Positions 44,926 to 54,355 are shown, counted from the stretch's first letter. The stretch is 64,000 nucleotides of DNA from G965198795 sp965198795 (GCA_965198795.1 OZ240674.1:186001-250000); one strand, 5' to 3'. Notes: generated from the sequence alone by a model not told the origin. Numbers and translations are program-made.

Positions 44926-46098
44926 ATGTCCACACCAACATCTTCCGCCGCGCTGCTTCCCGCCGGTTTTGCCGACCTGTTGCCGAACGAGGCCGAACTT
45001 GAGGCAAGAACAGTTGAGCGCTTGATCGAGCGTGTCCAAGCGTGCGGCTACGAGCGCGTAAAACCGCCTCTGCTGGAATTTGAGGAGGGCCTGTTGAGCG
45101 GCACGGGCGAGGCCATGGTGGAAAACACCTTCCGTTTAATGGACCCGGTCTCTCGCCGGATGATGGGACTGCGCGCGGACATGACTCCGCAAATGTCCCG
45201 AATCGCCAGCCATCGCTTGCCCGAACGCCCCAGGCCGCTGCGTCTTTGCTACGCGGGGGACGTGCTTCGGGTTCAGGGCGGCCAGATCCGGCCGGAACGC
45301 CAGTTCGTTCAAGCGGGCGCGGAACTGATCGGGATCACGGGTCCCGGCGCCGACGCGGAAGTCATTCTGACGGCCCTGGAAGCGCTCGACGTGCTGGAGA
45401 TTCCGAATCTGACCCTGGACCTCGGATTGCCAACATTGGTCCCAACGCTATTGAAAGCCTTTGACGTCGCGGCTGATATGGATGTTCACAAGCCGCTGCG
45501 TCTCGCCTTGGACCGCAAGGATCCGTCAGCGGTTGAAGAGTTGTCGGACGCCCTTCCCGCGCCACTCGTCATTCTGCTCACCAAGTTGATCCGGGCGACA
45601 GGACCGGCTGAAAACACCATCGCCTCGATATCCGAATTGAATTTGCCGGCCGCGGCGGCCATGCTTTGGAACGATTTGGCCGCCACGCACAAACTGCTCT
45701 CCAAGACTCGTGACATTGCAATCACCTGCGACCCGGTGGAGCATCGCGGGTTCGAATATCACGCCGGTTTAACCTTCACGATTTTTTCCCGCGGCGTTCG
45801 TGGTGAGCTGGGCGGCGGCGGGCGCTACTTCACGCAAACCGCCGATCAGTCTCCCGAGGGAGAGCCGGCGACAGGGTTTTCTCTGTTCCTGGACAGCTTA
45901 TTGAGGGCTTTGCCGCGTCCCGAACGCCCGGAACGATTGTTCCTGCCTCACGGAACGGATGCGGGCTTGGCCAAAAGGCTCCGCGACGATGGTTGGAGGA
46001 CGGTGAGCGGCTTGAGCGCCCGCGACAATCCGCAAGAAGCGGCAAGAGAGTCCGCCTGCACTCATATTTTAAGCGGTGGCGAACCAAGGGAACTTTGA
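44926..46098 (+). CDS. hisZ: ATP phosphoribosyltransferase regulatory subunit
   Basis: The product is 390 residues from ATG 44926; the upstream extension lacks similarity. It is a histidyl-tRNA-synthetase paralogue: LLPAGFADLLPNEA, FRLMDPVSRRMMGLRADMTPQMSRI, LRLCYAGDVLRVQ, GRQFVQAGAE-type and FEYHAGLTFTIF. It has no tRNA-charging role and forms a complex with the short catalytic HisG to start histidine synthesis. purA follows after 69 bases, an arrangement often seen in alphaproteobacteria. Confidence 0.93.
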   Translation: MSTPTSSAALLPAGFADLLPNEAELEARTVERLIERVQACGYERVKPPLLEFEEGLLSGTGEAMVENTFRLMDPVSRRMMGLRADMTPQMSRIASHRLPERPRPLRLCYAGDVLRVQGGQIRPERQFVQAGAELIGITGPGADAEVILTALEALDVLEIPNLTLDLGLPTLVPTLLKAFDVAADMDVHKPLRLALDRKDPSAVEELSDALPAPLVILLTKLIRATGPAENTIASISELNLPAAAAMLWNDLAATHKLLSKTRDIAITCDPVEHRGFEYHAGLTFTIFSRGVRGELGGGGRYFTQTADQSPEGEPATGFSLFLDSLLRALPRPERPERLFLPHGTDAGLAKRLRDDGWRTVSGLSARDNPQEAARESACTHILSGGEPREL

Positions 46099-46167
46099 GC
46101 CGCGGCGCGCCCATGGACACAGGGACGCAAAACGCGTGTTTCCGCGAAAAGATCAAGGATTTTAGAC

Positions 46168-47460
46168 ATGGCGAATGTTGTTGTCGTGGGCTCCCAGTGG
46201 GGCGATGAAGGTAAAGGCAAGGTGGTGGACTGGTTGTCCGAGCGCGCCGACGCCGTTGTCCGGTTCCAAGGCGGCCACAATGCCGGCCACACGCTGGTGA
46301 TCGACGGGGCGACGTATAAATTGTCCCTGTTGCCGAGCGGTATTGTGCGGCCGGGCAAGATGTCGTTGATCGGCAATGGCGTTGTGGTGGACCCCTGGGC
46401 GCTCGTCAAGGAGATTGAGACCGTCCGTGAACGGGGGGTCGCTGTTACTCCAGAGAATTTGAAGCTCTCCAACTCCGCGACAATAATTCTCCCGCTTCAT
46501 CGTCAACTGGACCAGTTGCGCGAGGAAGCGGCCGGTTCCGCCAAAATCGGCACTACCGGCCGGGGTATCGGCCCCGCTTATGAAGATAAGGCCGGCCGGC
46601 GCGCGGTCCGCATGGGTGATCTGGCCGACCGGCGCATGTTGGAAAACCGGGTGGAACGCCTGCTGGCTCACCATAACCCCTTGCGGCGCGGGCTAGGCCA
46701 GCCGGAGTTGAATGGGAACGGCGTCATCCGCGAGTTGGAGGAAATCGCGCCCAAAGTGCTGCCCTTTGTAACCACGGTCTGGAGTGAACTCGACCAAATT
46801 CGCCGCAAGGGGAAACGCATTCTCTACGAAGGCGCGCAAGGCACCATGCTGGACGTGGATCATGGCACTTATCCATTCGTCACCTCCTCGAACACGGTCG
46901 CCGGTCAAGCGGCCGTCGGCTCCGGTCAAGGACCAGGCGCCATCGATTACGTTCTCGGTATTACCAAGGCCTATACCACCCGGGTGGGTTCCGGACCGTT
47001 TCCGACCGAACTTGACGATGACGTCGGACAACGACTGGGCGAGCGCGGCAGGGAATTCGGCACCGTAACCGGCCGGGCGCGGCGCTGCGGATGGTTCGAC
47101 GCTGTCCTGGCGCGCCAAGCCGTCAAGGTAAACGGCATCAACGGAATCGCACTCACCAAGCTGGATGTTCTGGACGGGTTCGAGACCCTGAAAGTCTGCG
47201 CCGGATATCGGCTGAATGGTCAAGTCATCGGCCACCTGCCGTCTTCCGTCCTTAATCAGGAAGCGGTCGAGCCGATCTATGAAGAGCTAGACGGCTGGCC
47301 GGAAAGTACGGAAGGAGCGCGTTCCTGGGCTGATTTGCCGGCCACCGCGATCAAATACATTCGCCGAATTGAGGAACTGATCGAGGCGCCCGTGGCGCTG
47401 CTGTCAACCAGCCCGGAACGCGAAGACGCCATCCTGGTCCACGACCCGTTCGAAGACTGA
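46168..47460 (+). CDS. purA: Adenylosuccinate synthetase
   Basis: The product is 430 residues, preceded by AAGGA. Signatures are GSQWGDEGKGKVVDWLSERAD, FQGGHNAGHTLV, GRGIGPAYEDKAGRRAVRMGDL and EGAQGTMLDVDHGTYPFVTSSN. It makes adenylosuccinate from IMP and aspartate with GTP, the first step from IMP to AMP. It probably shares an operon with hisZ. A short hairpin (CCGGCG/CGCCGG) lies just after the stop codon without a T-run. Confidence 0.98.
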   Translation: MANVVVVGSQWGDEGKGKVVDWLSERADAVVRFQGGHNAGHTLVIDGATYKLSLLPSGIVRPGKMSLIGNGVVVDPWALVKEIETVRERGVAVTPENLKLSNSATIILPLHRQLDQLREEAAGSAKIGTTGRGIGPAYEDKAGRRAVRMGDLADRRMLENRVERLLAHHNPLRRGLGQPELNGNGVIRELEEIAPKVLPFVTTVWSELDQIRRKGKRILYEGAQGTMLDVDHGTYPFVTSSNTVAGQAAVGSGQGPGAIDYVLGITKAYTTRVGSGPFPTELDDDVGQRLGERGREFGTVTGRARRCGWFDAVLARQAVKVNGINGIALTKLDVLDGFETLKVCAGYRLNGQVIGHLPSSVLNQEAVEPIYEELDGWPESTEGARSWADLPATAIKYIRRIEELIEAPVALLSTSPEREDAILVHDPFED

Positions 47461-47649
47461 TCCGGCGCGCCTTCGCCGGCCGGGGCGTTGGTTGTCTGTT
47501 CAGTGAAAGCGCGGTACCATGCCGCGATGTCTTATAGATCGACAGGACCCACGCCGGTGATTTGGGATGGGGAGCGTGTCATCGCCAGCCTGCCTTGGCG
47601 GCGTCCAAGCGCGCGGCAATGAACAAAAGCGAGCTAGGGACCTCTGGAC

Positions 47650-49686
47650 ATGGCGGAGCAAGCTGCGGCAGAACAACAGACCGAGGGGAAACCCGCCGCC
47701 GGCGGCAACCCGGTTATCGTTAAAGATCGCTACGCGGTGGATCCGTCGCGTCCTCTGTCCGACCTGGACTCGCCGTCGGCGAAAGCTTTTCTTTGCGAGG
47801 ATCGCCGCGATATAGACCGGCCGTTGTTCGCCCTAATCTGCAATCCCGGCCTGCCAACCCGCACCAACGCCATGCAGACCTTGAAGGGCGGCGGCATTCG
47901 TGGCGTCATTTCGCTGGTCGATTTTGGCGTCGCCATGTGGACGCCCATCAAGCAACGCACGATGATTGTCATTTTTGACCGTCCGCTTGGCGGGAGAGCG
48001 GGCGGCGACAAGACGTTTCACGTCAACGAATACGACCTGCCCAAGAAGGTTATGGAGCCCCTGGGAGCGGGTCTTAGTGAATTCCAGTCGATGGGGCTGT
48101 CTCACCGGGCGGTCCGGGCGGATAATCTGTTCTTTGCGGACAGAGAACGGACGAAGCTGATCCTGGGCGAGTGCGTCACCACGCCGCCTGGCTACGATCA
48201 ACCCATCTTGTACGAACCGGCGGACAGGGCGATGGCGTCCCCGTCCGGGCGCGGCGTCGGAACGCCTTCCGACGATGTTTATGCTTTTGGAGCCACCCTG
48301 GTCAGCATCCTGATAGGGGATGATCCGACCAAGAACCTGACAGACGAAGAGCTACTCACCCAAAAAACAGAACAGGGGTCTTACGCAACGATTACCGGCG
48401 GGGCCCGGCTGCCCATGTCGGTCCTGGAACCGCTTCGGGGCATGCTGAACGACAACCCGGAAACGCGTTGGTCGGCGCAAGAAATCGAAATGTGGATCGA
48501 TGGGCGCAAAATGACGCCCCAACAGAAGATGATCAGCAAACGCGCCAGCGCGCCGTTTCGCTTCAATGGCAACGACTACTATTCCACACGCATGCTTGCC
48601 CGGGCGTTTTCAATGGATATCCCGGAAGCCGCACGCAGCATCAAAAACGTGCATTTCATGACCTGGTTAAAACGAGGCCTGGAAGACATCAGTCTGATGA
48701 ACGCGATGAAGAACATGCTGGATGTCTCCGCCTCCCAGTCCGGCAGTTACATGGGCTCCGACGACGTGGTGGTCAGCAGGGCGGTCTTTCTTCTCGATCC
48801 GGAAGGCCCCATCCGTTATCGCGGCTTCTCATTTATGGTGGATGCTTACGGCGCCGCCACCGCCATCGAACTGCTCCGCACGGGCAACGTACAAATTCCT
48901 GCCGAAATCATCGTTCGCGACATCCCCGACCTGTGGTTTCAATCTCAAAAAGGCTATGCGCCGGACGCCTCCATACAACAAAAAAACTTCTCACAGTTGA
49001 AGATTGTCCTCAAAAATAACGATCCGGGTTTCGGGATAGAGCGCTGTTTATATGAGTCGAACCCCAGCCTGCCCTGTCAAAGCCCCCTGGTGCTGTCCGA
49101 ATATGTCCTTGAAATCGATCACTTGCTGCCGGCGCTGGACGCCGTCTCCAACAAGGTCGATCAGAAAAGCCGTCCCCTCGACCGGCACATAACGGCATTC
49201 GTCGCCGCCCGCTTCAGGCAGGATATCATGCCCCACTTGAGGGCGCTGGCCGCACCCGAAGAGCACACCCGCACCATCGGTATGCTAAGCCTGCTGGCCT
49301 TTATCCAGTGGAAACTGCAATTGGAACCGCTCTACAGTCTGGCCAGTTGGTTAGGTGGGCATCTGGGCCCGGCCATCAACAGCTATCACAGCCGGTCCAC
49401 GCGCCGTGAAATCGAACGCGAAATTCCCCGCCTTGTTCGGCGCGGCAGTCTGCCGGAAATGTTCGACCTGATCGATAACGCGGACCGGCGCCGCGAGGAC
49501 CAGAACGGCTTTGACGACGCCAAGGCGGAATACGCCGCCGCCGAACTCGAGATTCAGGATATCGAGGGGCATGGCCAGGAACAGCTGAATAAGGCGGAAC
49601 GCACGGGGCAACAAGCAGCCGCGTCGTTCTCCATTCTGTCGTCAATGATCATCATCGTCATCACTTTGGCCGCGATGTTGTTCTAA
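47650..49686 (+). CDS. Tail-anchored protein-kinase-like protein, probable pseudokinase
   Basis: The product is 678 residues. Residues about 55-290 follow a protein-kinase fold, but the catalytic residues are replaced. The beta-3 lysine region reads FALICNP, the HRDxKxxN loop reads HRAVRADN (152-159; Asp to Ala), and DFG reads LGEC (172-175). GTPSDDVYAFG (204-214) matches the activation-segment/F-helix region. Residues 300-640 are of unknown fold. A single hydrophobic segment at the extreme C-terminus (SFSILSSMIIIVITLAAMLF) suggests tail anchoring with the body in the cytoplasm. A small membrane protein gene follows after 14 bases. Confidence 0.75.
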   Translation: MAEQAAAEQQTEGKPAAGGNPVIVKDRYAVDPSRPLSDLDSPSAKAFLCEDRRDIDRPLFALICNPGLPTRTNAMQTLKGGGIRGVISLVDFGVAMWTPIKQRTMIVIFDRPLGGRAGGDKTFHVNEYDLPKKVMEPLGAGLSEFQSMGLSHRAVRADNLFFADRERTKLILGECVTTPPGYDQPILYEPADRAMASPSGRGVGTPSDDVYAFGATLVSILIGDDPTKNLTDEELLTQKTEQGSYATITGGARLPMSVLEPLRGMLNDNPETRWSAQEIEMWIDGRKMTPQQKMISKRASAPFRFNGNDYYSTRMLARAFSMDIPEAARSIKNVHFMTWLKRGLEDISLMNAMKNMLDVSASQSGSYMGSDDVVVSRAVFLLDPEGPIRYRGFSFMVDAYGAATAIELLRTGNVQIPAEIIVRDIPDLWFQSQKGYAPDASIQQKNFSQLKIVLKNNDPGFGIERCLYESNPSLPCQSPLVLSEYVLEIDHLLPALDAVSNKVDQKSRPLDRHITAFVAARFRQDIMPHLRALAAPEEHTRTIGMLSLLAFIQWKLQLEPLYSLASWLGGHLGPAINSYHSRSTRREIEREIPRLVRRGSLPEMFDLIDNADRRREDQNGFDDAKAEYAAAELEIQDIEGHGQEQLNKAERTGQQAAASFSILSSMIIIVITLAAMLF

Positions 49687-49700
49687 GGGGTAACTGATTG

Positions 49701-50279
49701 ATGGCACAACATCCCGCACCTCCGCCTCGGATGTCCATGCGCGCGCCGGTCAGCCGTGTCAAAGTCGTAACCTTGGGCGTATTGGTGCTGCTTTTGATCA
49801 TGGCGGTGGCGCTCCCCACGCTCGTCGTATTCGTGATCACCATGCTTCCGTCGGCCGTGGCTTGGCTGGTTGACCGCACGGACAGCAAGTACGCCGGCCT
49901 CTCGGTTCTCGGCCTGAACTTCGCCGGCATGTTCCCCTATATGATGGATCTGTGGAGCGGCAATCACACCATGACGGGAGCTTTTGTCATCATCACGGAT
50001 ATTTTTGCTCTCGTGGTCATTTACGGAGCGGCCGGCGTCGGTTGGGTGATCTTCATGGTCGTGCCGCCCGTTGTGACTTCGTTCATGACTATACTGACAG
50101 AACAGCGGCTGGAAGCGCTCCGCGCCAACCAAAAGCGCACTATCGATGAATGGGGTCAGGAGGTCGCCGTCAAAGGTGACGATCTCATGGCGGGCGGCGC
50201 CGGCGTTGAAACCACCGGCGCCGCACCCGTTCCGGACGGCGGAACCGGCAAAAACGACACGCCAACGCCAGTCACGTAA
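49701..50279 (+). CDS. Small membrane protein, partner of the pseudokinase gene
   Basis: The product is 192 residues from ATG 49701. Hydrophobic segments lie near residues 23-46 (VTLGVLVLLLIMAVALPTLV and on), 64-82 and 93-125, so there are three or four membrane passes. A charged C-terminal tail follows, with RANQKRTIDEWGQEV and a Gly/Thr/Pro-rich end. I recognise no family. It follows the pseudokinase gene by 14 bases, so the two likely act together at the membrane. It is convergent with rpoH, only 14 bases away. Confidence 0.72.
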   Translation: MAQHPAPPPRMSMRAPVSRVKVVTLGVLVLLLIMAVALPTLVVFVITMLPSAVAWLVDRTDSKYAGLSVLGLNFAGMFPYMMDLWSGNHTMTGAFVIITDIFALVVIYGAAGVGWVIFMVVPPVVTSFMTILTEQRLEALRANQKRTIDEWGQEVAVKGDDLMAGGAGVETTGAAPVPDGGTGKNDTPTPVT

Positions 50280-50293
50280 GCCCGGTTGCGTGA

Positions 50294-51175
50294 TCAGTTT
50301 CCAATATGTTGCTCAATGACGGCGTTACGCACGGATTTCTGAAGTTTCTCAAAAGCCCGCACCTCAATTTGGCGGACGCGCTCGCGGCTTATACCGTACT
50401 CCGCGCTAAGGTCTCGAAGCGTCGCCGGTCTGTCCTTCAGACGCCTCTCGCTCAATATATGGCGCTCGCGCTCGGTTAAAGAGCCCATGGCCCGGCCCAG
50501 GATGATCCGGCGGCTTTGGAACTCCTGATTTTCTCCCAGCGTATGCTCTTGGCTTTTTTCGCCGGAGACCAGCCAATCCATCCATTCACCCTCGCCATCT
50601 TCGCGGAGCGGCGTGTTCAACGACCGGTCCGGGTTCGTCAGCCGGCGGTTCATATTGACGACTTCTTCCCGGGAAACGGAAAGCCGTTGGGAAATGGTCT
50701 CGACATTTTCCGGTGAAAGGTCGCCATCCTCTATGGCCTGCAACTGACCCTTGAGCTTCCGGAGGTTGAAGAACAATTTTTTCTGCGCGGCGGTGGTGCC
50801 CATTTTCACCAGCGACCAGGAATGCAAAATGTACTCCTGAATGGCGGCGCGTATCCACCACATGGCGTATGTCGCCAACCGGAACCCGCGTTCCGGGTCG
50901 AACCGCTTGACGGCGCGCATCATGCCGACATTGCCCTCGGATATCAACTCGCCCAACGGCAAACCATATCCGCGATACCCCATGGCTATCTTTGCGACGA
51001 GGCGAAGATGACTGCTGACCATCTGATGGAGGGCGTCCGGGCACCCGCGCTCCCGCCAATCCCTGGCAAGCTGAAGTTCCTGAGCAGCCTCCAACATGGG
51101 ATAGCGGCGAATGCGCTGAAGATACCGGGTAAGATTGTCTTCCGGCGAAAAATCAATGATGTTTGCCGACGCCAT
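50294..51175 (-). CDS. rpoH: Heat-shock sigma factor RpoH (sigma-32)
   Basis: The product is 293 residues, preceded by GGGGAG. Region 2 has LVAKIAMGYRGYGLPLGELISEGNVGMMRAVKRFDPERGFRLATYAMWWIRAAI-type sequence. The RpoH box region reads KLFFNLRKLKGQL, and region 4 has LTERERHILSERRL and SRERVRQIEVRAFEKLQ. It directs transcription of heat-shock genes. It lies downstream of rluD on the same strand, and the 122-base spacer should carry its promoter. Only one rpoH is seen in the window. Confidence 0.96.
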   Translation of the reverse strand: MASANIIDFSPEDNLTRYLQRIRRYPMLEAAQELQLARDWRERGCPDALHQMVSSHLRLVAKIAMGYRGYGLPLGELISEGNVGMMRAVKRFDPERGFRLATYAMWWIRAAIQEYILHSWSLVKMGTTAAQKKLFFNLRKLKGQLQAIEDGDLSPENVETISQRLSVSREEVVNMNRRLTNPDRSLNTPLREDGEGEWMDWLVSGEKSQEHTLGENQEFQSRRIILGRAMGSLTERERHILSERRLKDRPATLRDLSAEYGISRERVRQIEVRAFEKLQKSVRNAVIEQHIGN

Positions 51176-51243
51176 GCCGCTGCTCCCCTAACGCGCCGCT
51201 TCATGATCCCGTAAACGACAATCGACGCCCCAAAGTTCATCAT

Positions 51244-51259
51244 GTTTTCCTTAAGGAAA
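51244..51259. promoter_or_regulatory. Perfect 16-bp palindrome upstream of rpoH
   Basis: TTTTCCTTAAGGAAAA is perfectly self-complementary and lies 69 bases before the rpoH start and 39 bases after the rluD stop. It has no loop for a stable RNA hairpin, so an operator is more likely than a terminator. No known consensus is recognised. Confidence 0.45.
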
Positions 51260-51297
51260 AACAGTAACGAAATATAAGAACCACGCATAGGGGTTTT

Positions 51298-52296
51298 TTA
51301 TAACATTTTTGCAACATTAACCGCCAAATCGAAATAATCTGGAGCCGTGCTGTCAAATTCAATTCTTTTAGTAGAAATAGGGTGAGTAAAATTAAGTTTA
51401 TACGCGTGCATGATTTGCCCTTCCCCGCCTACGAGATTTTCTTTCCAGACGTTATTTTCGAATATCCTCATGTTTTTTGAACGCCATCTTCCACCCGTAT
51501 AGAGGAGGTCTCCAACCACAGGGTGGCCAATGCTGCTTAAATGGACGCGTATTTGGTGCGTCCTTCCGGTTTCGAGACGACATTCCAGGATGGACGCGCG
51601 CGATCCCACCCGCTCAAGACGCCTGAAATGCGTCACCGCCGGTTTTCCGCGTCCGCCGGACACAATCGCCATGCGTTTGCGGTTGCGTGGATCACGTCCG
51701 ACAGCTCCCTTGATCATTCCCGTCTTTTGGTTCGGCGCACCCCAGACCAGCGCATGATAAGCGCGTTCAATGGAATGAACTTCGAACTGTTTGGCGAGAC
51801 CCCGGTGGGCGGCGTCGGTCTTCGCCACCACCATGAGGCCGCTGGTGTTCTTATCCAGGCGATGCACGATGCCGGGCCGCTCCACACCGCCGACGCCGGA
51901 GAGCCGCCCGCGGCAATGATGCAATACCGCATTGACCAGCGTCCCCGCCGGATTACCCGGCGCGGGATGGACCACCAGGCCGCGCGGCTTGTTCAAGACC
52001 AGCAGGTCATCATCTTCGAACAGAATATCGAGCGGGATATCCTCCGGCCCGGGAAAGGCGGGCGCGGGCGGCGGCTCTAATACGTGATAAACATCCCCCG
52101 TTCGCGCCCTGGACTTGGACGCGGGCGCGGGCGTCCCGTCGGCGCGCATGACCATGCCCGCCGCCATCAAAGCCTGAATGCGTTGGCGCGACAAATGCGG
52201 CAGCAACGCCGTCAACGCTTGGTCCACACGTTTACCGGCCAATTCCGCAGGAATGACGATCTCGTTGGTATCTCCGAACACAGACGCGCCTGACAC
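51298..52296 (-). CDS. rluD: 23S rRNA pseudouridine synthase, RluD-type
   Basis: The product is 332 residues from GTG 52296. An S4 RNA-binding domain (GKRVDQALTALLPHLSRQRI) precedes the synthase domain with PRGLVVHPAPGNPAGTLVNA and the catalytic aspartate in GIVHRLDKNTSGLMV. Later motifs are LETGRTHQIRVHLSSIGHPV and GDLLY. RluD modifies helix 69 of 23S rRNA. The last ~70 residues are less typical and end YFDLAVNVAKML. It precedes rpoH and is divergent from a small membrane protein gene. Confidence 0.92.
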   Translation of the reverse strand: MSGASVFGDTNEIVIPAELAGKRVDQALTALLPHLSRQRIQALMAAGMVMRADGTPAPASKSRARTGDVYHVLEPPPAPAFPGPEDIPLDILFEDDDLLVLNKPRGLVVHPAPGNPAGTLVNAVLHHCRGRLSGVGGVERPGIVHRLDKNTSGLMVVAKTDAAHRGLAKQFEVHSIERAYHALVWGAPNQKTGMIKGAVGRDPRNRKRMAIVSGGRGKPAVTHFRRLERVGSRASILECRLETGRTHQIRVHLSSIGHPVVGDLLYTGGRWRSKNMRIFENNVWKENLVGGEGQIMHAYKLNFTHPISTKRIEFDSTAPDYFDLAVNVAKML

Positions 52297-52390
52297 CTTG
52301 TTTTAAGAAAACCCGAGAAAGCCCTCCCTTGCCGCGGCTGTCAAGCGCGCCCTCTTGACGTTCCCGCGACAATCGGCGAGAACCCGCCCC

Positions 52391-52795
52391 ATGCAAGGCG
52401 CGTTAAAAGCAATCGTCGCCATTTTGGGCGTCATGATCGTGGGCTGTCTGGGCATGATCGGATACGGCTTTTCGAAACTGTCCGAAGATCCGAATTGGCG
52501 CCTGTTAAGCGGCGTTGAAGAGTCCTCTGAAGCGTCGGGGGCGACCGCGCCCAATCCGCCGGCCCGGCCCGCCGCCGCCGCGCCGCCGGCAAACGGGGGA
52601 CTGGGCGGGACGAACGGGTTTTCCCGCTCAATTGCCTTGAACCTGATCAAGGGCTGCCGGATCGAGGGAAGCTTGATCGGCGGTCCCGGCGTTCTGATCA
52701 TAAAAACTGGCCCTCGCGAGGCGGGCGGCGGGTGCGGCTCGCTCTTCATTGTGGATTTGGCGGCGGGTTCCGTCGCCAGCGAGATCAGGCCGTAA
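52391..52795 (+). CDS. Small membrane-anchored hypothetical protein
   Basis: The product is 134 residues from ATG 52391. One N-terminal hydrophobic segment (AIVAILGVMIVGCLGMIGYGF) is followed by a Pro/Ala-rich linker and a small domain (LNLIKGCRIEGSLIGG to VASEIRP) in the periplasm. The alphaproteobacterial small-protein pattern is familiar but no function is known. The JAMM peptidase gene starts 10 bases downstream and threonine aldolase follows it, so they likely form one operon. Confidence 0.72.
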   Translation: MQGALKAIVAILGVMIVGCLGMIGYGFSKLSEDPNWRLLSGVEESSEASGATAPNPPARPAAAAPPANGGLGGTNGFSRSIALNLIKGCRIEGSLIGGPGVLIIKTGPREAGGGCGSLFIVDLAAGSVASEIRP

Positions 52796-52805
52796 GCACA
52801 CCGCC

Positions 52806-53276
52806 ATGCTGCTCATCCCCGGCGCACTCTTGAAGTCAATCATGGATCAGGCGGAAGCCGCCTATCCGCAAGAAGCCTGCGGCTTACTTGTCGGCGGAAC
52901 CGAAGGGGCGCGGGATTTAGTCGTGACCCGCGTCGCCGCAAGCCCGAATGTGAGCAGCGGCGATCAAACGAGGACTTTCGAGATCGATCCGCAAATCCGC
53001 CTTCAAGTCATGCGTGATCTGAAAGGCGCCGACAAGCGGATCATCGGCCATTATCATTCTCACCCCAACGGTCCGGCGCGGCCTTCCTCCACAGATCTTG
53101 CGCAAGCGTACGAGCCCGAGATGACGTGGCTGATCGTTTCCGTCGTGGAAGGCCAGGCTATTCTCCCCGCGGCTCACGTCCTGGATTTCCAGGAAGCGCC
53201 CGATGCGCCCCGGCGGTTCCGGCAAATCGGCTTGCGGACGATCGATTGGCGCCCCTACCCTCAATCCACCGATTAA
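52806..53276 (+). CDS. JAMM/MPN-family metallopeptidase (M67-type)
   Basis: The product is 156 residues from ATG 52806. The zinc site is complete: the upstream glutamate in YPQEACGLLVGG, then HYHSHPNGPARPSSTD with H-x-H and the distal Ser and Asp. The family hydrolyses isopeptide or C-terminal bonds. Bacterial stand-alone members are linked to sulfur-carrier (ThiS/MoaD-like) processing, but no such carrier gene is adjacent. It is cytoplasmic and lies between the small membrane protein and threonine aldolase. Confidence 0.88.
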   Translation: MLLIPGALLKSIMDQAEAAYPQEACGLLVGGTEGARDLVVTRVAASPNVSSGDQTRTFEIDPQIRLQVMRDLKGADKRIIGHYHSHPNGPARPSSTDLAQAYEPEMTWLIVSVVEGQAILPAAHVLDFQEAPDAPRRFRQIGLRTIDWRPYPQSTD

Positions 53277-53293
53277 TCTGTTCCGGAGCCTCC

Positions 53294-54355
53294 ATGAACT
53301 TCGCCAGCGACAACACCACCGGCGGGCATCCCGCCATCCTGCGGGCGCTGATCGACGGCAACGCGGAACCGGCGATGCCGTACGGCGCCGACTCCATCAC
53401 CGAGCGGGTGGAAAATATGCTTCGCACGGTGTTCGACAAACCAGACTTGCGGGCCTTCATGGTGGCGACGGGATCAGCGGCGAACTCCCTGGCCCTTGCC
53501 GCCCTGACGCCGCCTTACGGCGCCGTGATTTGCCACCGTACAGCGCATATTGAGGAAGACGAATGCGGTTGCCCCGAGCTGTTCACGGGCGGCGCGAAAT
53601 TGCGTCTGGTCGATGGTCCCCATGGCAAGATGGCCCCAGCGGATGTCGAGAAAGCCGCCCGTTGGGGCAAAGGTGACGTTCACGCCGCGCAATCGGCAAG
53701 CTGCAGCATCACGAACCTTACGGAGCGCGGCACGGCCTATAATCCTGACGAAGTCGCCGCCATCGCCCATGTCTGCCGCGAGACGGACGTTAAACTGCAC
53801 ATGGATGGAGCCCGGTTCGCGAACGCCTTGGTCGGCCTTGGATGCACGCCGGCGGAACTGACATGGAAAGCGGGGGTTGACGTTCTGTCTTTCGGTGCCA
53901 CGAAGAACGGCGCCCTAGCCGCAGAGGCCGTGATCTTTTTCGATCCCGGACTGGCTTTTGACTTCGAACTCCGCAGAAAGCGCGCGGGGCACCTTTTTTC
54001 CAAGATGCGCACGATAAGCTTACAAATGGAAGCATATCTCACCGATGACCTATGGCTCGCCAACGCACGCCATTCCAACGCCATGGCGGCGCGATTGGCG
54101 GATGGTTTACGTTCCATTCCGGCCGTGCGGCTGGAAACGCCCGTCGATGGCAACGAAATCTTTCCCCATCTACCCGTCGCGGCCATCAAGGCGCTGAGGG
54201 ATAAGAGATTTATCTTTTATGATCGCGCCGAGGACGAGGCCGTCTCAATCATTCGGCTGGTCACCGCGTTCAACACCAAAACCGAAGATGTCGATGCGTT
54301 TATTGAAAGCGCCAAGACGGCTGTGATTGACAATCAAAACACTTTTAGAGTCTAA
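53294..54355 (+). CDS. ltaE: Low-specificity L-threonine aldolase-like PLP enzyme
   Basis: The product is 353 residues from ATG 53294, preceded by GGAG; the frame extends upstream into the JAMM gene but without similarity. FASDNTTGGHPAILRAL, ATGSAANSLALAAL, HIEEDECGCPEL, KLHMDGARFANALV and the PLP-lysine loop DVLSFGATKNGALAAEA are the family marks. It cleaves threonine or related beta-hydroxy amino acids to glycine and an aldehyde. It starts 17 bases after the JAMM gene. Confidence 0.9.
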   Translation: MNFASDNTTGGHPAILRALIDGNAEPAMPYGADSITERVENMLRTVFDKPDLRAFMVATGSAANSLALAALTPPYGAVICHRTAHIEEDECGCPELFTGGAKLRLVDGPHGKMAPADVEKAARWGKGDVHAAQSASCSITNLTERGTAYNPDEVAAIAHVCRETDVKLHMDGARFANALVGLGCTPAELTWKAGVDVLSFGATKNGALAAEAVIFFDPGLAFDFELRRKRAGHLFSKMRTISLQMEAYLTDDLWLANARHSNAMAARLADGLRSIPAVRLETPVDGNEIFPHLPVAAIKALRDKRFIFYDRAEDEAVSIIRLVTAFNTKTEDVDAFIESAKTAVIDNQNTFRV

